This document shows positions 53,443 through 64,000 of a stretch of 64,000 nt of DNA, one piece after another. Position 1 is the first letter of the stretch; each line of letters starts with the position of its first letter. Made by a program: the position numbers and the translations under genes. A model generated the notes under the pieces. It saw only the letters and a list, made by a program, of their open reading frames with translations. It was not told the DNA's origin and searched no databases. The stretch covers positions 13,342,001 through 13,406,000 of the forward strand of contig NC_071340.1 in NCBI RefSeq assembly GCF_027744825.2, in the 5' to 3' direction. This DNA is from Synchiropus splendidus. Lineage: Eukaryota > Chordata > Actinopteri > Syngnathiformes > Callionymidae.

Positions 53443-56400
53443 ATGGCCTCTGGCTCCATCACGCTGACCTCCGTGCTGGAGAAGCTGATCCATCACCTGT
53501 GCCTCGACGACTTCCCGTGCGGATGCGGCAGTTGGGTGAGTTCACATCTGCGTGAGTGGGTTCTCTGCTCGTGGCTCACACTAACTCAGAGCTTGTTCTC
53601 AGAAAAAAAAACCCACCGCAGAGCTCACAGAGGCACCCGAGATGCCGAGTGAGGAGACCGAACTCCTGGACCTGCTGAGCTGTCCTCACTCTCCATGGAA
53701 GTCCGATGAATCGTGGAGCCCTCAGGCAGCAGCTCTCAGGCGACTGGCGGTGGTTTCGCCTGGTCGGGTGAACGACACCTTCATCTTCAATTACTTTAGG
53801 AAGCTTCGCGTCGTGGACAGGCATGTGAGTGTGACCTATTAACATCAATCTTGATCTGATCACAAAGTTTCCCACTGACTTTCAGTAAGTGGAGTCATAT
53901 GTGCGATCGATTCTGACGGGAAAATTTGATGTATGTGATGTATCATCAAAGATTGTATGATAACGCTGCCTTCAGATAAAAGCTTATATTATGCGAATGA
54001 CAAGAAGCTGCACCGATTCTCTTCCCCACAAAGCGGAAGGTTCTGTCAGGAGATGGTAAGGTTACAGTGTGGACCCCTCCGCATCCTCAGAACGTCTCTC
54101 AGGGTCATGGAGACTAGCAGAAATATTCCACGGTCATGTGACATTGGTGTTCGCCGATGTCACTTTAAGGTACACTGGAAGTTTACTGGCCCAGAAGCAA
54201 GGAAAATATCAGGAGATGTCATGAGCCTACCGGCCCATGAGTCATGACAACAGCCTGCAACATTTCTCTCATCAACGTCTCAATTCTTTATGAATTCAAA
54301 CCTGAAACTTTTGACCTTTTTTTGAAAGATATAACATTTTTTCCCCCCTCCATTCGTCAGGTGTCAGTAATTGATGACGGGCTGTTGAGGTTCTCCAAGC
54401 TGGAGCAGCTGATTTTGAGTGCCAACCGAATCTCAAAAATCCCCGTAGCCAACCTTCCAAAAACTCTGCGGGTGAGTCAGGTTAAAGGAAAGATCAAACC
54501 CATGATTAAAACATGCCATTTCACACAGACCCGGAGGTAAGTTGTTTCCTCAATCGCTGCAAGGAATAGTGCAGGTTTTCCTCTCAGGGATTCTGCCGTT
54601 TGTGTCCTTGCACAGTTGATATGATCTTTTCTTTTTTTTTTGTTTTAAGGTCTTGGATCTTCGTGCCAACCTTCTGAATGACCTCAGCAATCTGAGTGAG
54701 AGCCAGCCTCCACACCTTCACTACCTCGGGCTCAGTTCAAACACTCTGGGTTCTTCTGAAGACATGACCTATTTCACCAAAGATCTCTGGTTAGAAATGC
54801 ACACAAGCTAACTGACATTATCTGCGCCGATCCAACACTCGATATGCAGGAAACAAAACTCAACCAATGACAGGTTGTCTTTACGCGTGACGTCATGAAG
54901 TTCTCCCAATTCTTAGGGAGGTCAGTCACTTCACTTTGTTGTCGGAGGGCACTTGATAGTGCTTGTGTTCGGGTGAGAAATGGGACACAGCCTGAAACTT
55001 CACCTGAAACCAAGATATTCACATCCATTTTATTAATATTGATTTGTATTCTATTTACAACACTTAAACCATGTTGGCATGTTCCTCAACCTATACGCGC
55101 TGTATGCCGCTGAGGTATCCAAATAATCGTGAGTTAGTCGGGAGCCCAAGTCACGGACATCTACTTCCACCTCATGGGATCTAAGTTAACCAAAAAATAT
55201 ATCTCAGTGGAGAGATAGAATGTAGTAACGAAACTACAATGCTCAACACAGTCGCTCACGCGATAGTCGGTCGATCATGTGGGAGCAGCACTACAGGGTC
55301 ACGCTGAGTGTTTAGCGATGTCAGCTAATGTCTGCTAGCTTCTACCTTTGATAGTTCAGTGCCTTTTAGCGCTGAAGCGGTCGGAGTCTGCCGTGACGTC
55401 AGACATGCGTCATTTGTTTTGTGTTCCAAAATAGTTACCTATTTTCACAAGCAAATAAACCATAGATTACACAACAAACAAAGTCGAAACTCACATCATA
55501 TTTATTATTTAAATTGAGGTACAGCATATGTGTGATCCAAGGCGGTCCTCAGCGCAAAAGGCGCTGGGGAAAAACACCAGCCAGAGGAAAATAATAAATC
55601 AAATTCCAGACATTGAAATGACCCGAGTGGCACACTTACACATGGGGGTTACGTTTTCAGCGGCATCAAACTGTGTGCGGGCTGAAACAACCCAAGAAGT
55701 TCTTAAGAAATCTCCATGACAGTCTCAGGAAATTTCAGTCATGGGACCAGGAGCAGCTGGTTCGGTTTTGCTGGTGCTCCTCGACTCTGTAAGAATGTCA
55801 TGACGATCATGATGGGTAAAAGTGATCCACCCATCAGAGCGCCGAGTGCTTTTCTGGTTCACATGTGAGATCTTAAAAACCCATTTGTGAAGGGTTTGTC
55901 ACACCGTTTTCTTTGAAGGCATGACTGATCAGACAAACAGGAAGTTGGCTCCGTTTTGTCAAAACTCCAAAACAGGCCAAACTGCAACGGCAGCGCCTTG
56001 ACGTTCCGTGACAAGTACAAGTTAAGACTGAAACAAAGACTCTCATCTGCTGAGTCAGCGCTGGTGGTTTTTCTTCTCAGTGCTTGAGTGTGGTTTGTTT
56101 GACCCAAAATTACAAATGACTATCCCTTGACGTTTGGGCTGTGAGATAACTGTGATCAGATAACTCCTAAAAAGACTGAAGCTTCTCATTTTTTCGACAC
56201 CACAACAAACCACAAATCACACTGACTGTAAAATCCCCAGTCCTTTTTCACAGAAGACAAGTGAGATGTATTGAATGTTTACATTTGATGGCGAAATATT
56301 TCCATGCTACTGAGTCAGTAATGGGCAAAAAATGGCCAAAAAAAGGTTGATCTTAGAAAGGCTGATGATAAAATGGCTGTATCTTAAAAAATGTAGTCAA

Positions 56401-59400
56401 ATTATATATATGACTCACATGTCTCAAAAAAAGATATATATATGTGGTTTTTACATATATAATATAGAATTTATATATATATATTTTATATACATAATTT
56501 TCTTTGAGACGTGAGACATATATATAACGTGACAACATTTTTTTAAGATTCAAAACAATTGCTTTTAAAATAAAAAAAAAAATCAATACATGTTCATTGC
56601 TAAAGGTTAAATAAAAAAAAATAAAAAATCAATAAATAAATATATAATTAAAAAATTATGTAATTACATTTTTTGAGACATGAGAGAATTAATAATGAGG
56701 GAAGAAATTTGTTTAGACTTTGTTTTAAACAATATAGAATTAATTTTATTTAAAAAAAATCAATACTGAAGATTAAATTACTACCCCCTCAAAAAATAAT
56801 TTAAAAAAGAAAAAAACTGAGTAAGAGTCAAGCTACTGAACCACCTATATATATATATACATAAATATATATATATATATATTGTATATCCAGGTGGGTC
56901 AGTAGCGGGACTCATACTCAGTTTCGATGACCCCTCTGTCCCCAGGCCCCAGGTCGTATGTCTGGACCTAAGTGACTGTGAATTCGGGGTGCAGCAGGAA
57001 CTGCTGGACTACCTGAGCGAGCTTCCCCACCTCAAGTCTCTCATGCTGCAAGGAAACCCCTTGACTCTTGCCCGCTCGTACCCAGGCTTCACGATCGACC
57101 GTCTGCCTCACCTGTCCTTCCTTGACGCCTCGCAGATCTTACCTGACGACAGGCAGAGGTTCAGAGGACTCGTGCAGAGAAGTGGTGGGTGAAGAGACGC
57201 GAGGCCTGCTGCACCTCTTCACCCTAACTTTGTCTCCTGACCAGATGCGACTGTTGAGCCAGCCTCCGTCACTGTGTGTGTGGGCACCATGAGGGGGCTG
57301 CCAGATCCCATGATGGACGTTGGGGAGAACGCACCTGAGTATCCTGTCATCACCTACAGCTACTGTGTGACGTATAAGTTCTTCACTGACAGAGCAAGTA
57401 CTGAGCTGGTAAATTTGTGTATGTTAGTTCAGATGGATGTCTTTTCAATAGCATGAATTTTTCTATTTTGAAGCATAAAATACTGTTAAAATGAGAGAGT
57501 TTAGAAGAATGTACTTAAAAAAAAAAGGAAAATCTTCTTTTTTCTCTTTTGGCTTCTCCCTTCAGGGGTCACCTCACCGCATCATCATCTTCCAAAAAAG
57601 GAAAATGAAGACCAAAAATGAGTTGATGAGTTTCCATATAGGAATTAAATGATGAAAAAAACAGAAAAAAAACTTTTATTTCCCTATAGACTTCCATTCA
57701 TTTTTTCCAGATCATAGGTTCCAAATTGCTAGATGGGAGACAACGGTATTATAAAATAAAATAAAAAATAAATATATCAAAACATTGAATAAAAAGAAAC
57801 ACTTTGAAAATAGTCTTTACTTCTTTAATTCTTGTCTCTTGATACTGTGTCTATGGGGGGCAAATGGAGGCTGGTAGTCTATTCTATTCAGCACATCTAT
57901 AGCAGTCTTAACCCTTAAAAGAGACATTTTGACTGAAACCCTCAATTGTGCTGTGACCTTACTGAGCTCCACATTGAAACTGTTGGAGATTTTATGCTTA
58001 TTCAAATACTTTTGGACCATGAAAACACTATTTCAGTCATCAAATGTGAACAGATATGTAGATACCAAACAGTACTTGCATTTCTATTAGAATTTCATAT
58101 TTTCATTTAGGATTTATTATGTCCATTCCAGTTCACAAAACATGGATCTTTTTGGGGGCTTTTTTTTTTTTTACCACAGTGTGTCCCTGGGGCCCAAGGT
58201 TGAAGTGCGCTAGCCTGCGCTTTACTAAGCTTTATTGTTGAATGACACCATCTTGCACCAGTCACCGCACACATGCAGATTTCTCACATGTACTGTACCT
58301 CATCACGTGCCTCTTTGCAGGAGCCAGAGTTGGAGGTTGACAAAACAGCCGCAGAGGAAAACCAGCGGCAGGTCAATGCGCTTGAGGCGCCCAGGCCACT
58401 CCCATTCAATGGTAACTAGTCATTTTTGAAGTGGCATCGTGGCACTCTCAGTGTCGGTTTCAGTCGTGTTTGGTGTTGTTACACTTCAGAATGTTTCATG
58501 TTCCATTTTCATCGGATGGATTTTAAATATATTCTTGTCCAACAGTTGCAAAACACAGCACTCCCAAGCTGGCCTGGGCTGAGAGCATGGAGTTTGGCGA
58601 CAGTCAAACCCACGCCATCACCGACCTGAGAGGCTTCAAGAGGTTCCTCAAACATGGGCTCGACATCCAGATAGAGCAGGAGAAGGTACCAGAAACCCAT
58701 CAAGAGACTTGTCAAAGCATGAGCCAACCCTTTCCATTTCAGACCGAGTCCTGGCCAGCAACTCCTGAGGAGATGGCAGCATCCAAACTAGGCAAAAAAG
58801 AAGTACGTTGTTTTCACTTGCTCGGTGGTAGAGGAGTCTCCTGGCAGTAGCTTTGCTGGACAAAGGCAGATTTTACTCCCACCAAATTTCGTTTGAATGA
58901 CATGTGACTGGAATTGGAAGTGAACAGGAATTTAAGTGGTTTAAGGAGAGACTGGAGACTGGTGCCCCGGGGTGTCACCACAAAGATGAGTTTCCAGTGA
59001 ACAGCAAGAGCGTTTATCGTTCAAACATGTTTTTTTTAATCTTGATCAGACAGCAAAACAAGGAAACAAGGACAGACCGAAAAACAAGAGGAATACCATC
59101 GAGCTTGTCCCCGGGCCCCCCATCACAACGGTCGTCTGTGCCATCCAAGTCCCCATGCATGGTCTGCTCCGAGGAATCCAAAACATTGACACCGTCTGTG
59201 ATTTTGGCATCCTTCAACCTAAACCTAAGGAAGAGAAGGAAGAAGAAAAAGAGGAGGTGCCTGAAAAACCTGAACCGGCAAGTACCTCATGACCGGTTCA
59301 GTAAGGTGAATAGAGGGTCAACTTCTTTTTTTTTTTTTAATCCAAAAGGAAATTAAAGAGGAGCCAAAGAAAGCAAAGAAAAAAGGAAAAGAAGAAAAAA

Positions 59401-59655
59401 ACTCTGCAAAGAAACCTGCAGGAAAGGGTAACAATTCTACATTTAATTCGTGACAAGGCATGATGGGAACTTACCGCGGACATTTTTTCTGCAGGAAAAC
59501 AAAAAGGTAAAAAGGAGTCTGTGGTGGAAGAGGCGGTGGAGACCTCTGTGCCCGAGGAATTGAAGCCGGTCACAGTAGAGCTCAGTGTGGAGCTGCAGAG
59601 ATGGAGGTCTGCCTCGGAGGCAACTGTCGCAGCAATGGGCTCATATTTGGGTTGA
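53443..59655 (+). CDS. lrrc43: Leucine-rich repeat-containing protein 43, 12 exons
   Basis: LRRC43 is a poorly characterised LRR protein enriched in ciliated tissues (general knowledge). Exons: 53443-53535, 53603-53824, 54361-54471, 54650-54789, 56946-57184, 57245-57408, 58321-58411, 58546-58685, 58743-58802, 59050-59277, 59349-59427, 59495-59655. Total is 1,728 nt, 575 aa (human 656). LRRs lie at about 105-250 (KLEQLILSANRISKI, TLRVLDLRANLLNDL, HLKSLMLQGNPL). They are followed by PVITYSYCVTYKFF, a linker, and a Lys-rich tail ending SVELQRWRSASEATVAAMGSYLG. Start 53443 is preferred over an out-of-frame ATG at 53438. Intron 10 seems to use a GC donor (CCG then GCAAGT). A GT donor 21 nt upstream of that exon end (GAG then GTGCCT) would also keep frame. 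A 2.2-kb AT-rich intron splits the LRRs. The poly(A) signal is ATTAAA at 59746-59751. Confidence 0.93.
56412..56516. repeat. Imperfect inverted repeat with TA-rich centre
   Basis: GACTCACATGTCTCAAAAAAA at the left pairs, with a few mismatches, with the right arm (reverse complement GTCTCACGTCTCAAAGAAAA). The arms are separated by TA-rich DNA. Confidence 0.6.
56815..56923. repeat. Imperfect 37-nt inverted repeat next to an lrrc43 acceptor
   Basis: The left arm starting AACTGAGTAAGAGTCAAGCT (56815-56852) pairs with 56887-56923 at all but about six positions, around a (TA)n core. The right arm ends about 20 nt before the acceptor AG at 56944-56945, so it lies in the branch-point region of exon 5. 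Confidence 0.7.
57409..58320 (+). other. lrrc43: lrrc43 intron 6
   Basis: It is AT-rich and no exon, repeat family or RNA gene was recognised. Confidence 0.6.
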
Positions 59656-60650
59656 AACGCTTCCCTTGACCTAAATGACGATGACGTTTTTTGACGATTT
59701 CACAACGTGAATGGTTCGCTGTAACATTTCAAACTGTCTTACATGATTAAACATTTGTTTTGAAAACTGGTATCCAGTATTGATCCAGGATTGGAGTCAA
59801 ACACTCCGGCTTATTTGGCTTAGTTCCCCACCCACTTGGCTGAGAGACGGACACCTACTTTCTTTTGAGAAAAAACAAACCTAAGTGTTAGTTCATTCTG
59901 TAGTGATTCAAATATAAACATTGGAGTGAAATCAGGGACATGTGTTGGGGCATGAAAACTGAGCTGAATTGGTGGTGAGCCAACATGGCAGAAGATATGG
60001 AGCAAGAAAGGAACCTTTCTGCCAAAGGCGTCGCGCTGACGGAGCTGGAAGAAACGTTTTCAATCACAGTCGAAACAAATTTCAATTTAAGCATAAATGA
60101 ACTTTATTTTAAACAGTTTTGGACAAATTGTTTCAATGTCTCACAAAGACATTGCGCAATTGTTAAAAAGCTAATTTGGGAAGGCAATTCATGCGGAACT
60201 GATTCCATCAAAGTGGGAAGTGCTCACATTTCCCCGAGTTCCCGTTTCAGCCGACGCACACGAGGACCACTGCTGTTCTCATCCGTCACACAACCGATTT
60301 CCAGCATATAAAAATAAACTATGGATCTTTTCTTTTTTTCTTTTTGCAGAAACTGATCAAGTCATTTACATTTTCAAACAAAGTGTGTCTCACTGACAAG
60401 CTGTGCAAATGATCTCTTCATAAATTAAAAGATCGGAAGAATCTTCTCTCGTAATATGTTCATCCCACGTCACCACCAGGTGTCACACATGCGCACATCT
60501 CCCCTGTTTGTAATAGAAATAATACAAATAGCTTGATTGCCATGTGCTTTAGTCCAGATGCTGTTTCAGAACCACCGTCACACTAAAAAGCACAGCGTTA
60601 TCCCAGATCATGTGCAAGTACAGTGATTGTGCGATCGGACGTCGAAGGCA
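59656..60650. other. 3' UTRs of the convergent lrrc43 and clip1 genes
   Basis: lrrc43 probably ends soon after ATTAAA at 59746-59751. clip1 (minus strand) probably ends after AATAAA at 60108-60103, giving it a 3' UTR of about 550 nt. No coding sequence is supported in between. Confidence 0.55.
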
Positions 60651-63600
60651 TTAGAAGGTCTGGTCGTCGTTGCAGGAGTCTGTCCAGTGGCCGAACACCT
60701 CACAGATGTCACAGTACGGCCGCTCTTCGCCTTTATTGCCGTGGTAGCTGGTGTGAGGCGGCGAGTCGGGCATCTGCATCTGCGTGGGGCAGTCCTCCGT
60801 GTCGTGCAGGTCGAAGCAGTCGCAGATGTCGCAGAAGAGTCGCGGAGGAGGCTTCTTCTTCACGTGCTCTTTCTCAGCACTGTGGAGGGAGGAAGAGGGA
60901 GGGAGGGAGTCTGCGTGAGCACGGACGACAGCACTGAAGAGCCAAAGGTCCTTCAGAATAATTCAATTAAGGAGGGAGTCATGATGAGACCAGTGAACAT
61001 CAGACTTGTGTTGCCAGATACCATTAAGGCAGAAGCTTCAGTGATGCCAGGAGGCGACGTTCGAGGTAAAGAGTTTGACCCAATTTGATCTTTGGAATTG
61101 GGCCGATAACAATTCTGGCTTTGTCACTCAGCATCAGTGAGCCAGGCAGCCAGAGGCCAACTGAAGTGCCATGGACAAACTCTCTCTCTCTCTGGGTGCA
61201 CGGCCTCCCTCCGTCCGAGCCACGGAGGACGACCGGAGGGCTACTGGACAGGAAGATGTTGACCATATTTGTCCTCTTATTTCTCCAGTGCACCCAAAAT
61301 GAGCGTCTCTCAGTCAGTCTCTGATCACAGGAGGCCGATCTCCACATTTGAAATATGTGCTCCAATATAAACTGTTTTTACACAAGTTCCAGGTATTTCA
61401 GGATTAGGAGGGGAGGCTGTGACACAAACATGCGTGAAGTCAGAGCCCACTGCTTTACCATTGGCAAGTTTAAAATGCATGAACAGTGGCACCACATCAT
61501 GAGTTACCTAATACAGAAGTTCAAAGAAAGTGCCTGAAAGACTTCCTTTTCTCACAGCCACTAAAATTTCTCCAAAACAGTAGTAAGTACCCTAAATTTC
61601 GGAATGTACGGAGCACCAGAATATTAGATTCGATAATATTAGATGGCATTTATTAGCCGCACACACTAAAGTTAAGATGGAAAACAGATATTTTTCATAC
61701 ATAAGCCGCACGGGTCTATAAGCTGGGGGTGTAGTAGTGTTGTCTGCGCCGTAGAAAGGTCCGTGGTGCACCACCAGGATCACTTCTAAAGCAGTTTTGA
61801 AAATGGTGTCCAGCATCAAGACTGATTCAAGACAAACTCAGCAATGTTGTGAACTTGAATCATGAATGCCTCACATCTTTTATTTACAAACAGCGCTCAA
61901 AATGTGCTGTTTTCGCCCACGAGTATGAAGCTACGACACCACAGAGGGTCGCTGCTGCTTCTCGATTCCTGACCTCCAGGAGATCGGGTCTGTCGGCAGA
62001 ACTGCAGACGCAGGTGAAAACAGCACATTTTGAGCGCTTTAAGGTCAATAAAATGCCTATGATTTCAGCAGTTCGAAGTGACAAGGCTGAATATTTTGGC
62101 AGCGTGACGCTCTTCAGCCTGTATAAATCCATATATATACCAGCTATAGAAGCCGCAGCATTCAGACACCAGGAAGAAGTAGTGGCTCATAGTCAGCAAT
62201 TTACAGTAGTTATTCAACAAACGTTTTATGAGGTTAGAGTACAAAACCGAAGCTTATAAAAAAAAAAGCAACTCTCCACAAAAAGGACTGGAAATATGAA
62301 GAATAACTTAGCGGAATTCCCATTTGACTCACAAGCTCTCCAAATGGTCAAATGTCGCTAATTGGTATTGCATTTTAAGCTGAGGAATCCCAAAGGCAAA
62401 TGGCTCTCAGGCCAGACTTCGGATGTGTGCGGGTTATGTATTACGCATATAAAGCGTCACTTTGTCACAAGACGCACATCACGGTGGCACTGACGATGGT
62501 TGCATGAAACTAGTTCTAATCCGATCTCCCTGAAAGCAACTGTAGTAGCCTCTACATGAGACACACCAGACTGCAGAGCACCAGAACACATTCATGTAGC
62601 GCACTAGAAGCAAGTGGTTCAACAAGCCTCACCTGTTGTAGTTATCCAGCTCGCTCTGGTTGTTCCCATTTAGAGCAGCGGTGGCCATTTTTTCCAGTTT
62701 CTCCTTGAGTTCCTGGTTCTTCCTCTGAAGGTCCACGATGACTGAATTGAGGAACTGGATCTGAGAAGCACAACAGCCTGTCAACCCATTGATAATAACT
62801 CACCACATCTGAATATGTGGACTGAACTTCCCCTCTGGGCCCAAATCTAGTGCAGATCTTAAATAACTGTCCGTAGCAAGAGAGGAGTGAACAAACAACC
62901 AAGTGCAATTTTCATAAAATGTATAAAATTCAGGGGACAATCCCAGTGACACACAACATGCACGGGTGAAGCTGATGAAAAACAACAAACCGCTGCCTGA
63001 TGAAGGTGCAGCAAAGCCAACATCAGAAACAGGGCAGACGAGGGAGTTGCCGTTTCAGAAAAGAGAAGGAGAAAAATCAAGATTCACATCAGAAAAAAAA
63101 CACTTGTGACAGGAGATACAGTATAACATTTCTCAGCAGTGAGAGGCGAAATGCAGAGAATGGCCCTCAGATTAACTTTTTTTTTTAAACAATATCAAGC
63201 ATCACTGAAAACATTATACTGTAGACAAGATGACTCTGATCCCCATGTTGACATGCACAACAAGGCAACCTGTAGAAGAACAGCAAAACCAGAGGAAAGA
63301 AGCCAGTTCTGCTGAGTTTCTCACAACTTTAGCATTCATACAAGGTGTTCTGAGTCATCATTCCAACCCAACAGTATTTAGTAACAATAGGTCCGGTTAG
63401 TCATGATTTAAACCGCAATGAAAAGAGTTACCTTAGTCTTATTTTTAGGAGTGTTCTATAAAGGACGATGGAGTCACAGTAAATGGAATTATCTACTCTG
63501 ATTTTAGCTGCTTTTATCTCTATTATTGTCAAGTTGTTCTTCTCTTATTTATCATCTCAACTGTCTTTTGAACCTTTGATCAGGATCAAAGAGCTTGAGG

Positions 63601-64000
63601 AGGACAATCATGGTATCTTTTAGACACTGCAGGTAACTGATGACAAACATGTTTTTCTTTCTCGCCTTTAAACATGACAAAGACCTCAGATACACCTGAG
63701 CTGTGACACAGATTGGCAGTACGAGTTCAAATGCACCGTACTGAGGTGAGGCATTTTTTGTTACAGGGAAGAAATTGCACACAGCAGGAGAACAGAACAA
63801 GAAAGTCTGTTTTTTAAAAGCGATGCACTCACCTGACCCTCCGCATCATCTTCGTCTTCATTCTGCTTGTCCCCACTCGCATCACCTAGGAACATTTCTC
63901 GTTACAACTTGACTTCTAGCAAATAACTGAGAACTACATTGAAATGTAAACTACCTGAGGCGCCCACCACTCCGTCCCTCTCGAGCCTCTCCACCTGCTC
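60651..64000 (-). CDS. clip1: CAP-Gly domain-containing linker protein 1 (CLIP-170), C-terminal end
   Basis: CLIP-170 tracks growing microtubule plus ends and binds dynactin through C-terminal zinc knuckles (family knowledge). Four exons in the window, right to left: 63955-64000 (continues off the edge), 63833-63885, 62633-62760, 60651-60879. These are 151 codons plus stop. They encode the end of the coiled coil ([19 protein letters not shown], then [10 protein letters not shown]) and two zinc knuckles, [15 protein letters not shown] and [14 protein letters not shown], both with all ligands. The chain ends DDQTF, like the mammalian ETF tail that contacts CAP-Gly domains. Everything upstream (CAP-Gly domains, most of the coiled coil) is outside the window. 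The assignment to clip1 rather than another CLIP rests on the two knuckles and on the 12q24-like neighbours. Confidence 0.94.
60880..62632 (-). other. clip1: clip1 last intron with a repeat insertion
   Basis: No exon is supported. The segment at about 61600-62270 looks like a dispersed element: it repeats ataagccgcac-like motifs near both ends and contains the perfect inverted repeat 61893/62037. The rest is unremarkable. Confidence 0.5.
61893..62037. repeat. Perfect 22-bp inverted repeat inside a clip1 intron
   Basis: The arm at 61893-61914 (GCGCTCAAAATGTGCTGTTT and two more bases) is the exact complement of 62016-62037, with 101 nt between them. The arms extend imperfectly inward. It is probably the body of a non-autonomous DNA element. 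Confidence 0.8.
62761..63832 (-). other. clip1: clip1 intron
   Basis: No exon, RNA gene or recognisable repeat was found in about 1.1 kb. Confidence 0.6.

Larger units (their letters stand above)
54790..56945 (+). other. lrrc43: lrrc43 intron 4, AT-rich with two long inverted repeats
   Basis: No exon is supported in 2.2 kb. The right half is AT-rich, with (TA)n tracts at about 56400-56490 and 56845-56885. It holds two inverted repeats (56412-56516 and 56815-56923). The left half (54790-56300) shows nothing identifiable. Confidence 0.7.

Noticed and set aside
56332..56586. Small frames in TA-rich DNA of lrrc43 intron 4
   Set aside because: They consist of Ile/Tyr-rich translations of (TA)n tracts and are not coding.
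60627..61088. 153-codon plus-strand frame opposite the last clip1 exon
   Set aside because: It is a shadow of the GC-rich zinc-knuckle exon, with no family resemblance.
61849..62259. 136-codon plus-strand frame in a clip1 intron
   Set aside because: It covers the inverted repeat of a dispersed element and has no homologue recognised. Overlapping open frames on both strands follow from the palindrome.

Overview
The window is vertebrate nuclear DNA, almost certainly from a ray-finned (percomorph-like) fish. The genes have many short exons with GT-AG introns, sit close together, and encode proteins of vertebrate families. The repeats are of teleost type: a Tc1 relic, RTE/L2-like LINE pieces and MITE-like elements. 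I rebuilt ten protein-coding genes plus one cytokine gene exon by exon. Splice phases close in every complete model, so the coordinates rest on reading frame as well as similarity.

Layout from left to right: ubap2 (-, 3' part off the left edge), kif24 (-), rfesd (+), a broken Tc1 transposase (-), gtf2h3 (+), psmd9 (-), rabgef1/Rabex-5 (-), cfap251/WDR66 (+), mlxip/MondoA (+), a three-exon secreted helical cytokine (-), lrrc43 (+), and the 3' end of clip1/CLIP-170 (-, runs off the right edge). gtf2h3-psmd9 and lrrc43-clip1 are convergent pairs. kif24-rfesd and rabgef1-cfap251 are divergent pairs.

From memory of human maps, ubap2-kif24 matches 9p13, while gtf2h3, psmd9, cfap251, mlxip, lrrc43 and clip1 match 12q24.31. 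rfesd and rabgef1 come from elsewhere in the human map. The block is therefore a fish-specific mosaic around a conserved 12q24-like core. Several genes relate to cilia, centrioles or microtubules (kif24, cfap251, lrrc43, clip1). The first three have RFX X-box-like sites close to their 5' ends, including one site that matches the consensus perfectly.

The most interesting locus is the gene between mlxip and lrrc43. It encodes a 183-residue secreted protein with the exon architecture of the LIF/CLCF1/OSM group and a site-III FxxK motif (F150-K153) in the LIF/CNTF context. It occupies the slot and orientation that IL31 has in mammals, and its 3' UTR carries AUUUA elements. Other points of note are two U12-type introns (gtf2h3, mlxip), two probable GC-AG introns (mlxip, lrrc43), an mlxip basic region lacking two of the three usual E-box contact residues, and several strong hairpins in introns and intergenic DNA.
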